A stretch of 64,000 nucleotides of DNA. Source: Carallia brachiata (taxonomy: Eukaryota; Streptophyta; Magnoliopsida; Malpighiales; Rhizophoraceae). Below the pieces are notes generated by a model. That model was not told the origin of the DNA. It ran no database searches and was given only the letters and a program-made list of their open reading frames with translations. Below are positions 46,921 to 60,545 of this stretch, in pieces (within the stretch, counting starts at the first letter, position 1; every line of letters begins with the position of its first letter). The stretch is from NCBI GenBank assembly GCA_021464245.1, contig JADCRB010000060.1, forward strand, positions 797,797 through 861,796, written 5' to 3'. Position numbers and translations under genes: made by a program.

Positions 46921-47510
46921 TAAGAAATGTCATGTTTTCGTTGTATTTTACTATTTAATCTCAATTGTTCCCTTTGATGAAATTTTAAATTCCATTAACG
47001 CAATCATTACCACTCGTGCTGATATTTCTTCATTCTCTTGTTCACCAATGCATAGTGGAATTTTATTGAAGTTTCTTAACCCACATGCATTGAAGCCCCA
47101 AGTGGCAAAGAAAATTGAGCTTTGGGGCAAGATTCTGTGTAATAGGATTATTAGTTATTCGATTAATTTATTTGGGTCATTTACCATTAAGTAATTTTTA
47201 CAAATAATTTATTTTTCTTTCATGGGGGTGTCTCCATTATTATTTATATAATTCCGTGTCGTGAAAGGCATAAAAATTACTCACAATTCGATGAAGCTAA
47301 ATGGATCTTCCGGGATTTGGTTGTGATTTAGTAAAACAAGTGCTCAACTCACACGTTCACATCGGGTTTCAGTATAAAACCAAGATGGTTTTGTTCTACC
47401 TAATGAAAGGCAGCTTTCCTTTACATTGACAGCATGTTCGTTGACATTTGACAATGACATTAGCATGCCATTGACAAAAGTGAGTTAGCTGTGCTTGCTT
47501 CACGCAAACA

Positions 47511-47553
47511 AACACACACACACGCACGCACACACACACACACACACACACAC
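47511..47553. repeat. (CA)n microsatellite
   Basis: CA repeats of about 40 bases with two CG interruptions. Confidence 0.9.
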
Positions 47554-50500
47554 CCTAATTAGTCCACATTATATATAAGTTTAAATTTGTTGGTAGTTAA
47601 GTATTATTTAGTTCTTTCGACCTGTTTGAACTTTATCTTATGTCTAGTTTGATAGTAATTCCACATTGGACATTGCTGCATATAAATTGCAATGTAAAAT
47701 GTTGAGCAAAGATGCATATGATGATATGCTCTAGAATAATGTAATGAACATTTATCTCATAAATTAGCATTCCTTTTTTCCTTTTGGTTCGCCTCATACA
47801 TGCTTTAATTTTGTAGTTCAGAAATGCCAAATACAAAGTGGAGAGAGACTGAAAAAGGTTTACAAATTACAATTCTTAAGTCTGGAATGAAGCACATCTG
47901 GGATCTGAAGTCAGCGAATTGTTTTGGGTTTGAAGAAGACTTTGCTGTGGGATATATTTTGAAATATATTGGGTGCATGTAATTCTCTGTACACTTTATG
48001 TGTCTACCTAGCTGGACCTTTGAAATATGGGAACTGGGGTCTCCTTGAATTTCGAGTAAAGTTTTCCATGTGATCAATAAGGCAGAGATGGTTCAATCTT
48101 CTTTTACTAAAAATACATGAACTAGGAAATGAGAAGTCATCTCTAAAAGCTTCCGTTTCTGACATGTCCCTGATACATGATAATATCTTCCATAAGCCAG
48201 TGGATTCATGGAATTTGGTGCACAAATTTTTTGTTCTGTTTTGTTTTGTTTTGTTTTGTTTTTTTTTTGTGCATGTTAATGTTGTTCTTCTGCTAATGCT
48301 TTTCTTTTTCAAATTTTATTTTTATTCGATATAGTAAATGACATGAAACATTAAATTATCAAATTCATATGAACTTGCATAACGCAACATATTTTAAAAT
48401 AAAATATTTTTGGAAACCAATTGAAGCAAAATGTTACTACTGTACTAATCAATATAGACGTCTCACCAAAAATATCGATATTAATTGCCTTTGTTTGGAA
48501 AAAAAATAATTATCTCATATAAGTTGTTGATAATGTTTTTCTACTCATTGATCATTATATTTTTATCTTAAAAATTGTAACAAATCACCTAAATTAGTGA
48601 CTTATTGATTCTTATATGAGACTATTATTTTCGTCGCCTATGTGTTTGTTTCTCATTGTGTATGCGTATGCAGGATGCGTATCAATATACTGCATGTGTA
48701 TGTAAGCCAGATATATAAACATTGTAAATACTATTCTCATTAATATATTTTCCATCAACATATAAGTTCTTGATGAAGGTGGAGGAACGAGAGAAAAATT
48801 TTCTTTTTGTCGTTTGTTTCCCCAGTTTTCAGGCTTTCCAAAATAGTATATCTTTTCATCTTGTTATTAAGTTTCCCCTAACACATAATGAGCTGCCTCT
48901 TGTAAAATCACCTGAATTGTAAAGTTATCATGCTTCTATTGTGGAGTGACTAATAACCAAGTGAGGACTAATTATTGGTTTTTTTTTTGTAAAATAAAAT
49001 TGAATTATACAACAATTTATGAAAGCTATAGTTTTGCCTAATATGTGCATTTTTTCCTCAATATTAGAACTCTTCATTTAAATTAGAAGTATTTGAAATG
49101 TTTCCTCGGGAAAAATTAGCAAGCTAAAAGAATTTTATTGCTGGAACTCCTATCATCTCTTTGAGATCTTGATTGATTGTTTGAATTTGGCTCTAGAATG
49201 ATCCTACATAAAAAACCTATCACAAAATTATGTCCCATAAAATTGTTAATTTAACATTAAGAATTGGTAATTTCGTGTGAAAAAAAAAAGCAAAAATTAA
49301 CTACTTATGTAACCAATATTTTTTAAGATAAAAAAGTTTTTAAGCTCAAATTACTAGTTCAGATAATCCTAGTATAACAGATCGTATCATTGATCCCACT
49401 GGCATGAGAGAAGCACAATCTTGATATATATTTTCTTTGGTTAATTAATTCCAATTAAAACTCGAATTCGAGATTTCCGTCCCCAAATGACCTTGATCAG
49501 CATGTGCATCCCCCTGGCTCCAATATTACTGGAATAATTGACCAACCTACAGTTCCCTTGACCATCAAAGGTTATTGGAGATACGATCGATGGAGCAGGA
49601 CTAGTGTTACCGAAGGTCGTTTACATCTAGATTTTTGCAGCCCACGAATTAATGTGTTATTAACTCCTTTGGGGTTGCCTTTGCCATCATGAGAAGGCAT
49701 CAAAGAGCATTCTTTACACGAGGGTCGACGTATAAAAGGAGTACAATGAGATTTAAGATATCATTACTCGAACGATGGAAGTAATAATAAAATGAGTAAC
49801 ACTAAATGATTTTATTTAAATAATTTCAAAATAATTGTTTAATCTCATCAACGATATCTAACGATTAATCTATTTTTGTATACTTTTTAGAATTCAATCA
49901 TTAAACAGTTTATATCACATTGAAATTACTTAAGTGAAATTATTAAATTTTTTCTTAATATAATTAAGTGGGTAGGCTTGTTTTATAGCGATAATAATTG
50001 TATATGTATCGTGTATTGGACCACTATCACTAAGCTAATTAAGTTACGGATACATTGGGAATGAACCCTTGGATTGAGCATGACTTTACGTGTAGTGCAC
50101 TTCTTCTCGATTTGTATGTGCTAACTACGTACTTCATAACTCCATCCTCGTGGTCCAGTATCCTAGTAGGCTATTTTTCAATTTTCACCATGTCAGTTAA
50201 ATTGGTGGAAGTTCTTTCAAGGGGTGAAAAAAAAAAAAACTTTGATAGCCGAGGTTAATTTAATATGTAGCCTAACTTAATCTTGCTTTCCGTCTCTTTT
50301 TTTTTTTTTTTTTAATCTTTAAAGAGAGTCATTAGATCGTAAGTTATATAATGAAGTTATTCTTATTCAATAAATCTCATGGCCTCTCTCAGTCTTCATA
50401 AGTCTAGTTATCGAGATCTTGAGAAGAAAGATCTAAGTTGATAATCACCGCAATATCTCTGAAAAACTAACCTTCTATATACGTAACAATCGCGTGCAAA

Positions 50501-53500
50501 AAGAAACCACCTAAACCACACTTTTATTTGCTTGCAAGCGTTTCTACAATCGCCACCCACGCTAGCATATGTGAAGACAACAAAATGAATTCTTTGTTTT
50601 TTCACCCGTCGGAGAAAAGATCAATTCTTTATATGGTACCTTCTTTACTTGTTCACACTACTTGGGCGTTACTCGTTACCTACCAAGAAATTAATGGCCA
50701 AAAATTCGACCTTTGCTATAAAATATTTTTTCGTACAACCTTTCTTCAACTTTGTAAGTGTTAAGGGTTATCTCACATCGATCAAGTACAAGGCCAAGTC
50801 GATTACTAAATTTGTAGAAGAGCTAGGGAAGAGCTGGATTCAATTGAATTTTCTAAATTAGTTGGGAGGCCAAATAAAATATTTTTGAAGCAAAAACATT
50901 AAATCGATAGAGAATTTAAAAGCCAAGTCGATTTTGAGTGCCTCCTAGCCCCCGTTCTCCGTCCCTGACTATTGCAATCTCAATCAAAGGCCAAAAAGAA
51001 TCTCTCACCTCTGCTATATTTCATGCATTCCATGATAAGTAATTATCTCTAAATTGAAACCGAAAATATATTGTCAAGAAATCATTCAACTTAAAATTTA
51101 AGTTGTTGGAATTTCAGCACATTTTCTCATGTAAAAAGTTTATTAAATTGAAAGAATAAATAAAAGATAGATTCAAGATGCTTATAAAAATTTATAATCA
51201 AATTTGAAGATTGTATGATTCAAACATAACATTGTTAGTTATAAAATATTGATACTGTGTCAAAAAATTCTTCAACTCCAAAACTTAAACAATTGTGTGA
51301 ATGGTATTGTTGTATACTTTGTATGTTCACACTCTCACCTATTCAATGTTGCTCCCAACACGCCAAGCTTTTCCGCATTGAAAATGGCGAGTGGGTTTGG
51401 CTTCCTATGTCAAATCCATGCACGTGAACACCTTTCTCCCCAGCCCTTAAAGAAGTCAACATCGAAAGGGCATTAGGGAAAGATAGAAAAAGTTGAGAAA
51501 CACTAATTGTTCTAATCAAATAATTAGAAGTTTTATTTGTATAATAGTATTATGGATTTGAGCTCTTATTACTCTTATTAAGATATTTGATAGAGTAAAA
51601 TGTATGTTAAATTTTTTATAGTTGTGAAAGAAGTTAGCAGTCTTTATTGCATAACATAAAGGTTAGTTTTTATAAATTTAATGTAAAAATTCAATTCATT
51701 ATGCAGTGCAACTGTGAAATGGCATTCTACCTTTCTTTTTCTATGACCAAGAAAAGAGAAAAATTTGAGAATTAAATTAATCATTAGAATAAAAAGGAAG
51801 AATAAGTTAACCCAATAGATGATTTTCATGCACACATATATATGGCAATATAGTACCACGACACGGTCTCCCTGACCCAAAGGGTTATTAGTCCAACTGT
51901 CATCAGGGATTCAGGCGGGTTTTCAACTCAACATTGCCTTAACTTCAACGCAATGACTTGAAAATTAGAGTGGGCTCACTCAAAGGCCATTTTGTTTGGG
52001 ACACTATGCATATTGGGTAGGCAGTGAGCACGTAGTATTATGGATTAAAAAATATATTAAATTTTTAAAAAATAAATTATCCCATATATTATTGAATAGA
52101 ATATGTGCATCTTGCATATTCAATATGCATGTCTATGTAACTAAGTTCTAATTTTGTTTTATTTATGAAAAATTATTTTTAAAACAATTATATGAGACCC
52201 AGATTTTGTCATATTTTGTCATCTTACATGTACATTTTGTTGTGTTACACATGGAAACATATTTTGTAGAAATTTACATTTTAAAATTTTAACCGTTCAA
52301 TTATATGAGACCCAGATTGACATTACCTAATTTACGAAGCTGTTTTTTGAAGATATATAAACGGACGGATCCACACTTGGTCCATATGCCTTTTTTCCGT
52401 TTTAAAATGGCACAAGAATTTCCGTTTTTAATGCCAAAAAAAAAAAAAAAAAGGGAAAATAACAACGCTAGACGCTACTAGTAGGTCAAACACCCCTCCT
52501 CTCGACCCTCCACAAGTGAAAAACAAAAGCCTTCGCAAAATAGGATAGAATAGTTCAATCCAATGTTAGATCTCAATTTATTGTGACCAGATTTCGGTGC
52601 AATTGTTTACCATTTGACATGTAAAATAGATGATTAAGCAAATTCATTATTTGTAATTTATACATCCAATTCGTCCACGGCACCTATGAGGAAATAATTA
52701 GCTCATGATATATATTTTTTTTAACAAAAGACACCCGTTATAACTTTAGAAATTTACAATAAAATAAAATAAAATTGTTTAAACACAAGATTATTTGATT
52801 ATAAACGCGCTCATATGTTATGTCAATTGACTGTTCCCCAAAAAGTTTAAACTATTAATTAAAATCATATATTAAACTCTCACTATAAACTATTAGTTTA
52901 ACTTAATAGCCAGGGTTCCATGTAATGTCGGTTGCAATCTCCCGTTAAAGGCGATGCACTTTATGGTTTCTTAATTTCGGGTGACCCCAGGTAGATAACG
53001 TTCTTACTCTTGTAAATGGCAGTTCTTTCCACGCTTGTTGCTCAATTCAATGCTTCTCCCTTCTCAGTTCTCACATGGAAAATGTAACATAAATGACCAC
53101 ATTCATGTACACTAGCAACTTCTCATTTCATGAAGTTACAGAGTCCAAGGTCATCCCACAAAGGGAAAACAAAAAAGATACATCGGAGTCAATACATTTT
53201 AAATTTTAATCGACCTTTTTTTTGTAATTAGACTTTTTTTTTAGTAACAAAAAATAAAAGTATTTTTTCATATGTTTTTTCTATTATAGAAAAAAGGCGT
53301 TTAATGATTAAAAAAAAAAAGTGGTCGATTGCATTGTGTTGATTTTACAGTACATTTTTCTTATCACTATGCAATTACACTCAAAAACAAAAAAGATGCA
53401 TAGTAGGTAGCATCTATCATCAAAGAAGAGTAGGCAGCATTCACACTCCCCAAACTCAATCTCAAGATCGAATACAAAGTTCAAAAAGGAAACTTTGAGG

Positions 53501-54600
53501 ATTTAGCATCATTGGTCTCGATAATGGCTATATTTCATTTCGTCAGATTAGGCCACTGATTAATATGGCACGAACTTTTTAACTGTTCCCATTTATAGTC
53601 TGCCTCACTGAAGGCCAATCAAATCCAAATAAGAAAATATTTAGTGAGATTTTTTAAATGGGATCAAAGTGACAAAATTATATGATGACTGAATTTAAAA
53701 AAAAAAATATAAATAAATTATTAAATATCGATAATTAAATTATATACCAACTTTAGTATTACCTAAATACAACCATAAAGTGCAGCTCATTTTAACAACA
53801 GACATAAACATAAAAAAATGGTAATTTTGAGATTGGAGCGAAGGATAAAAAGGTAATTCACATAGCATTCAATTAACAGCTCAGAATGAAATCAACAGCT
53901 CAGAATAAGAAGACCTCGGTGTCAATCACCCAAATTAAGGAGCTAAACTCAAAATTCGTAGGCCTTAATTGGTATTGATTGATTTAAATCTCATTAATCT
54001 ATTATAAAATAGGCAAACAACTACATAGATATAGTTGATGTCTTCCTTTTTTTTTTTTTTGGCATTATTATAATGCTGTCTATACTATTTTATTAATTGT
54101 ATCAAACTGTATCACTTTTATTTTCTGGGAACGTTTTTCATAAAAAATTAGTTAAGTTGAACTTTGAACTATCATAAAAATGATTGTTAATTTTTTTTCG
54201 TGATTCTAATAACTTGTTAATGTTGTTTATATTTTAATGTTGTAATATAAATTAGCCCACTATGCTGAAATTAATATTTCACACTATATTTTATACTGTA
54301 AAAGGGATTTAATATTATGATATTTTTTTAAAAAAAAGAAGATAACCGTTTATTAATAACTATAACTGCAAAAAGCAAAAAAATTACATTAATTTTTTTT
54401 TATGATTTTATTCCCTGGACTAGTAAATAATACGTGAGAATTGAGTGAAAGAAATTTTTCTCACTTTTTTTTTTCGGTTATTTCATGGTGAAAAAGGAAA
54501 AATTCAAAATTTGATCGGACGGATATTACTGACAATTTGACCAAAAATTAACGGCAGCGACGTCCTTGCCATTATAAATGGATTTCTATTTTTCAATTGT

Positions 54601-55134
54601 TTATTTTTTTTGGTTTTCTGTTGGGATCCTGTAACTCAAAGATCGGATCAAGAATTCAGTTATTCCTCTTGTGCGCTGCACCATAGAACTAGCACACACA
54701 CACACTCTCTCTGGTATCTGTCCAGCATTTGGGTTACATTTTAGGGTTCATTTCTATTCATAGTTGGTGGTGGTGGTGGTGGTGGCAGCAACAGCGGCGG
54801 TCGGAGGAGGAGCAGTTTATTTGGCAGGTGGCAAAATGGAGATGGAGGAACACGAAGACACCGGGTGAGAGAGACGCTAATGATCTCAAGAATTGCATTT
54901 TCCACCGAAAGGTATTCCACGCAACGTTGCAAGATTCATTCTTTACTTTGTTTCATTTCTCGTATAATTATGCTCGAATTCGAGATCTTTAATTTTAAAG
55001 TATGGCTTTATAGTATTAATATTGAGTTATAATTCATTCGCCTTTTGTTTTCTTGGCATGTGAATGTGGGCTTTACTTGCTTTCCTGTAGCGATGAATTT
55101 TTGATCCATTGTTTCTAAGAGCGAAGATAACAAC
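54601..55134 (+). promoter_or_regulatory. LBD36 copy 2 promoter, leader exon and leader intron
   Basis: 'ttctgttgggatcctgtaac' followed by 'tcaaagatcgg' (from about 54617) matches the upstream module of copy 3 ('tctgttaggattctaccac', 'ttaaagatcggg'). A leader exon containing (GGT)n ends 'aattgcattttccaccgaaag|gtattcc' at 54911. The acceptor 'ttcctgtag|' is at about 55090, giving a leader intron of roughly 180 bases before the ATG at 55135. Confidence 0.5.
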
Positions 55135-56107
55135 ATGTCGTCATCAAGTTCTCCATGTGCGGCGTGTAAGTTTCTGCGGAGAAAATGCACGCAAGAATGC
55201 GTCTTTGCCCCTTATTTTCCTGCGGACCAGCCTCAGAAATTCGCCAGCGTCCACAAGGTATTTGGGGCCAGCAATGTTGCTAAGATTTTTGAGCGAACTC
55301 AATGTCACGCAACGAGAAGAAGCGGTGAGATCGCTCGTGTATGAGGCGGACGCCCGCCTCGGCGATCCGGTCTATGGTTGTGTGGGTCTGATCTCCTTTC
55401 TTCAACAACGGCTCAGGCAACTCCATCTTGAACTTGATGGGGCCAAGAAAGAGCTTTCTACTTATATTGGTCCCCAAGCATTGGCTCCAATGCTGCATCC
55501 CCCACCACCGTTCATGCAACAACAACAACATCAGCAGAATCTGGGCTACGCATCTACTTCATCATCCGTGATGCCGCCACACGGCATGATGCCGATGATG
55601 GGTTTGCCTTCTGGACCCATCCATGGAGGCCAATTGGTTATGCGAGAGCCTCTACAGCAGCAGCAGCATCACATCATTGAGGCTCAGCAATTGGCTGCTG
55701 CTGTGGCTGCTAGAGAACAGCAAGATATGTACAGAGCCTATGAGCAGCAGCAGCAACAACAACAACAACCACAACAACTGCAGCAGCAGCAGCAGCAGCA
55801 GCTTGATCTTCTGAGGAGTAACAGTGGGTTTGAGGGGACGGGTCCGGTCACGGCTACTGGATTCCATCATCATCATCATCATCATCTTGGCGCTGGTGGG
55901 ATGTCCCCTTCTTTGGCTCTTGGGACCTCCGATAATTCTTATCAGGTTCAACAACAAGCCACGGACAACCAATGGCTGTTGTTTCAGCCCGAGCAGGCAG
56001 AAGCAGCACATCCACATCCGCAATCACAACTGCAGCAGCCCCCACAATCCCAACAACAGTCACAATTTTCTGGAAGCGAGGAGCGTGGAAGTGCTGGCCC
56101 TTGTTGA
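55135..56107 (+). CDS. LBD36: LBD36/ASL1-like LOB-domain gene, copy 2, frameshifted
   Basis: The frame starting at 55135 encodes an intact C block '[15 protein letters not shown]' and GAS block '[10 protein letters not shown]', then shifts at a run of five T (55286-55290), where relatives have four. It would stop at 55344 after 69 residues. The +1 frame then carries the rest to TGA at 56107: '[20 protein letters not shown]', '[20 protein letters not shown]' and a Gln-rich C-terminal half with several poly-Gln runs and a seven-His run. Without the extra T the protein would be 323 residues, a normal length for the family. A single homopolymer insertion with no other damage suggests either a sequencing error or a very young null allele. 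It shares more features with copy 3 than with copy 1 ('NVTQRE', 'LVYEADARL', 'VTATGF'). Confidence 0.88.
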
Positions 56108-59100
56108 AATATCTGATTCTCTTCTCTTGGCCGCTTTTGGAAGCAATTTAACTTTCTAGGTACGTATTCGTTGCTTAGTTTATTATGCACCATACCATTT
56201 TTTTGTTTTTATTATGTATGATCACAAATTTAATATCGGCTACGAATACATAATTAACTAATCGTCATGATAGTACAATGTAAATCTATTTTAGATCGGA
56301 ATTTTTTTGTGTCCTTGTAAATATTGGAACTCTTATCTTTAGTAGGATTCAGTTCATGGAAAAATGCGTCATTTTATAAACGGAAATCATTCATCCACGC
56401 ATAACTTATACCGAGATCTGCACACAGCCAACGTGAACAAAATAAAATATTATAGGCAGTGACAACTAGGAAATTAAAAGGAGAGGACGTAGCCAATGAG
56501 GATAAAACGCGGTCCAATAGTGTGTATGAAGAAAACTTAGGCAAACATCAAACTTTCGCTTAGTCCACAGTTGTCTCACCCAAATACCCAAGTGTGGGCT
56601 CCCAGCCACTAATCTAATAACCCAAAAAAAAAAAAAAAAAAAGGAAATTCGCTTTTGTATATGCGCCCCTTTGTTTTAGTATGATGCCCACCCCAAACAA
56701 CGACGGCACATTTCCTCAACCAAGCAAAATCCATGCTTTTTTTTCCGATGATGTTTTAATTCCATTCCATGGCAACCAACTTCAATTGCTTCTTTTCGAT
56801 TCTTAACTTGAAAAGCAGAACCCTAGCTTCAATTGTCCTCATCTTTTAAAATTTGTCGTCAAAGCTCCGACAATGGGTTATTAAGTCTTCAAAGAGGGAC
56901 ACGTTTTGCCTTCACACGTAGGAGCGATGTTTCTGCTTTTCTATTTGACTATGTCCGTGCCACGTTGCCATGCACTAGGCTGAGTATGGCTATCGGTACA
57001 CCAACTTCAGTATACGTAGTTGGACCCTTTTATAAACTTGGGGTTTTGGTTTACCTTGTTAAGAGACAAAAATTTTCTCTAACTAGTGAGTTTTGTTTAA
57101 TTTTTGTGTGTTAGCCAGTTCAATTCACAGTCTTGACTTGCGTATCTTATTATAATTACAATATGGCAGTAATTGTGGACAAACATGATCTCATTAATGA
57201 GATGTGTTGTTAATCCCTATGATGGTTCAATTGTACACAGCTTCTTTATTTCTTTTTGCTTAAGTAGTCATTGTGCATGCTGTGTGAGCTTAACTTCATT
57301 ATTTATCTTGATGGTATAATATTCTTAATTTAATTTAATTATTTTAGATTAGGACATCAATTAATGCCTTGAATTGCAGGTTGTCAACGAGATTATAGCT
57401 GCATTGCATTACAGGAAATTTCAATTGATACAGTCCAATTGGGAGACCTACTGCTTGGTGTTTGCTTTCTTTTTGGCTTCTTTCCTTTCTTCTTTCCTTG
57501 GTGCAGGCGTGAGTTCAACTTACAAAATGAATTGAGAGAAAGAGTAGATTCACATTGCCTTAAGGAGAAATATTTTGGATTAATTGTAGGATCTCTATTT
57601 CCCGTACAGTCTTTTAATTGAATAGACAAAGCCTTTCTTGACTCTTGTTTGTTCAGCTGTCATCTTTTGTGGATGTGAATGTCATCTTTAATTACACTAA
57701 GACCGGTCACATGAATATTAATTTAGAGTTCTACGAAGGCATTACACCATTCTTGCCACATGAGCGTTACGATTCCTTCTTTTCAAGAGGACGAGATCCC
57801 CTTATTTAAAAGAGAGCCCTTAAAATAAGAGAATTGTGATCCCCTGTGATGAAAATAATGTGGCTTTCTATCATTTCTCGTTAATTTAGCAATAGAAGGC
57901 AAACATTTGAGAATACAAAAGATGTACTTTTGCAATACTAATGTGACCTATAATACCAAGTAACTGTTATGGTTTGAAAAGAACTAGAAGAGAAAAAGAA
58001 TTGAATGTAACCCTAACACAAAAAAATAATAATAATAATTTGGGGAATAATTTATTGACCAGAATACCAGATCTATATGGCTCCCAGGAGTCGGATGACC
58101 ATGTGCTAGCTTTCTAGTTCACCACCCACAATGATCATACAATTATTTTCTTGCCAAATCTTGAGATCACTTATATTACCTTGTTTTTTAGCTTCCTGGG
58201 TGCATATAAATTACACAACCAAAATATGAAAAAAAAAATGTTCTACTGAAACTAGAAAGCCATTAAATTGTCAAAGGGCTTAGAAAGAAAAAAAATATGG
58301 AAAACTATTTTTTGCTCTTTTCCCCGTGCACAACAGAAAGCTCATAATTATTATTATTATTTTTTTCCATATATCCTATTTCAATCACAAAGAGGGCAAG
58401 AAATTCTCCTCTTTTGTCTTCTCATTTTTTTCACACAATTTTCTTTTTCTCTACTATTTTATCCGAACACAGCATTACGATTTAGAACCTTTGAAGTTGT
58501 AGATCTAGACTCGAGATTTCAGTACCCAATGCAATGCTCTCCATGAAATTTGCATAGTCAATTCATAATCTCTTCTTCCAAAAAAATTCTGCTTCGCCTT
58601 GAACTCTCTACATTTTCTCAAAGGACGCTTGAAAACCATCTGGCCCACCACCACTGGCCGGCACCCCTGGCGCCCTCCCCTTATCTCTTTTCCTCCTCCT
58701 CTCTACCTGTTTTTCTTGTCTCTTTCTCCGCTCCACCCTCTCTCTTCCTTCTCTCTTAGAAAATGGAGGCCCTTGCTTGTGTTTCCTTTAGATCTAACTC
58801 CAATAAAGCTCTCATGACTTTTCTCTCATCAGATCTATGCTCCTCTGTAGTCAGACGGCTTTTTTGCTGTCTCCACTGCCTCCTCCGACCCCACTGTTGT
58901 TTCTACTACTGTAGTCACGGCTGGTGTCGCCTCTATCGAAGCTGAAGTCTTTGACGTTGCCGTCGACTCTGCCGACGCTGTTGCCAGCCTCGATGATGCT
59001 ATTGCCGTCGCTATCAACTTCACCGCTGCCGTCACCTTCCACTGCCCCTGGATTTTATGAGAATGGTTGTTGTTGATTTATTTTTGGATGGCGACTTGTG

Positions 59101-59576
59101 CTGTTTGTGATTTTGATTCTGTTTGTATTGTAATATTGTTAAAAATCGTTACCGAACGTAACTAATTGATTTCTATCATAGGTCTAACGAACTGCGATAT
59201 TTGCTATCTTAGGTAGCTTAGTTTAGTTGATATAGATTTAGTTAAAATCTTAGTATTAAGTAGATTTAGTTTCAATTCAGTAAGTACTTTCTTTAGAGTA
59301 GTTTATCAAAAATAGCTTTATACTAGGGCTTTATACCCAGTTAATAAATGATCATTTTGATAATATCAATTATAAGTCATTGTTTATATTCTTTATTTTT
59401 ATTTTGTGTATATTTTTTTAACATCTTCATGTTAAACTTGTATATAAATTTGCATAATATTTGATACAACAATTTATTTCAATCACAAAAAAGAAATCTA
59501 TGCAATCTTTAAATGAAAGAATTCTGCTTTCTAACCAAAGGATTAAGAGTAGTGCTATTTTCCTTGACCAAATTTT
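56108..59576. other. Spacer between LBD copies 2 and 3, first part
   Basis: No gene is recognised. Around 56830-57115 and 57379-57630 there are open stretches separated by a plausible acceptor (ttgcag| at 57379), but no family match. A less AT-rich block at about 58620-59060 has open frames on both strands and may be a transposon piece. Confidence 0.4.
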
Positions 59577-60081
59577 GGAATATACATTTATTTAATTTTA
59601 AACTTTTAAAGTTTTTCATTTAATTCTTAAAATTTTTTGAATTTCATTTCAGTTCTAAACCTTTTGATTTTGCTCCAAATCAGTCCTTCCGTTAGTCAAA
59701 CCGTTAAAAATTACTGTTGACTAACAAAAATTTTTTTAAAAAAGTAAAATACACTATTTTAATTCACTAGTTAACAGAAAGACGTTGTGTAATTTTAAAA
59801 AAAATTAAAAAAAAATAAAAAAATCTAAAATCTCAATTTACATGTTACTATTTGAAAGTAAAATATAAGCATTTAATAATTAAAAAAAAAAATTAACTGA
59901 TATATTTTACCTTTTTAAAAAAAATTTCGTTAGTCAACAGTAATTTTTAACAGTTTGACTAACGGAAGGACTGATTTGGAACAAAATCAAAAGGTTTAGG
60001 ACTGAAATGAAATCTTTAAAAAGTTTAGAATTTAAATGAAAAAAAAACCTAAAGGTTTAGAACTAAATAAATACATATCCC
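59577..60081. mobile_element. Mutator-type foldback MITE with 9-bp target duplication
   Basis: The ends are GGAATATACATTTATTTAA and, reverse-complemented, GGGATATGTATTTATTTAG. The arms are long inverted copies of about 180 bp. One arm has 'ccaaatcagtccttccgtta' and the other has its complement 'taacggaaggactgatttgg'. It is flanked by a perfect 9-bp direct repeat CCAAATTTT (59568-59576 and 60082-60090). Long TIRs with a 9-bp duplication indicate a Mutator-like element. The 505 bp are non-coding. Confidence 0.85.
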
Positions 60082-60239
60082 CCAAATTTTTTATAATCAA
60101 GAGTAGTTCTCATTATTTCTATATCTCTATTATATTTTTATAATTAAAATTTAAAATTTTTAAAATAAAATTTAAAAACTTTATTACTGCGTATTTTTAA
60201 GGAACAACCTTCTAGAGACTCATCATTAATGATCATTTG

Positions 60240-60545
60240 AGATGATAGTTTGGATAGTGATCCAATATGCGTTCTACACAGTCGACTTAAGTTCAAATCC
60301 TCGCGCTGTACAATCCCCCTTGACTAATATGTTGGATGTCTGCGTCCAAAAATAGGCCTGAAGAATTTAGTGACGGCTAACTGTGGGAATTATATTCGAT
60401 ACGTTGGGTAGATCATGGAGGAGTCACGTTCGGACCCATCAGTGTTTAGGTGAAGGGTTTCTCCCTAAAGAGGCCATTGAATAAGGACGTCAACGGATGA
60501 CCCACGGTCTCCACTTACGTATACGATAATTCATATAATGACGAT
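60240..60545 (+). mobile_element. tRNA-derived SINE copy (family A)
   Basis: The A-box-like 'tagtttggatagtgatcc' is followed about 30 bases on by the B-box 'aagttcaaatcctcgcg'. The body ends with 'agaggccattgaataagg' and a T-rich tail. It matches the copies near 18665 and 61945. Confidence 0.6.

Larger units (their letters stand above)
46439..54600. other. Spacer between LBD copies 1 and 2
   Basis: No gene is recognised over about 8 kb. Contents are a (CA)n microsatellite (47511-47553), a TGTTT repeat (about 48235-48260), members of the AT-rich dispersed family (about 46788-46920, 49797-49955, 53638-53770) and a direct repeat 'caattatatgagacccagat' at about 52186 and 52298. The open frame 49504-49692 (62 codons) has a protein-like composition but resembles nothing I know. 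Confidence 0.45.

Noticed and set aside
49504..49692. 62-codon plus-strand frame with protein-like composition
   Set aside because: It has no recognisable motif and no supporting neighbours; possibly a worn gene piece, but unsupported.
55109..56107. 332-codon frame taken as a complete protein from its first ATG
   Set aside because: Its first 60 residues are out-of-frame LOB sequence. The true start is 55135 in another frame, followed by a frameshift.
56833..57629. Possible two-exon gene in the LBD spacer
   Set aside because: There is a plausible acceptor near 57379, but no frame continues across it and no family is recognised.
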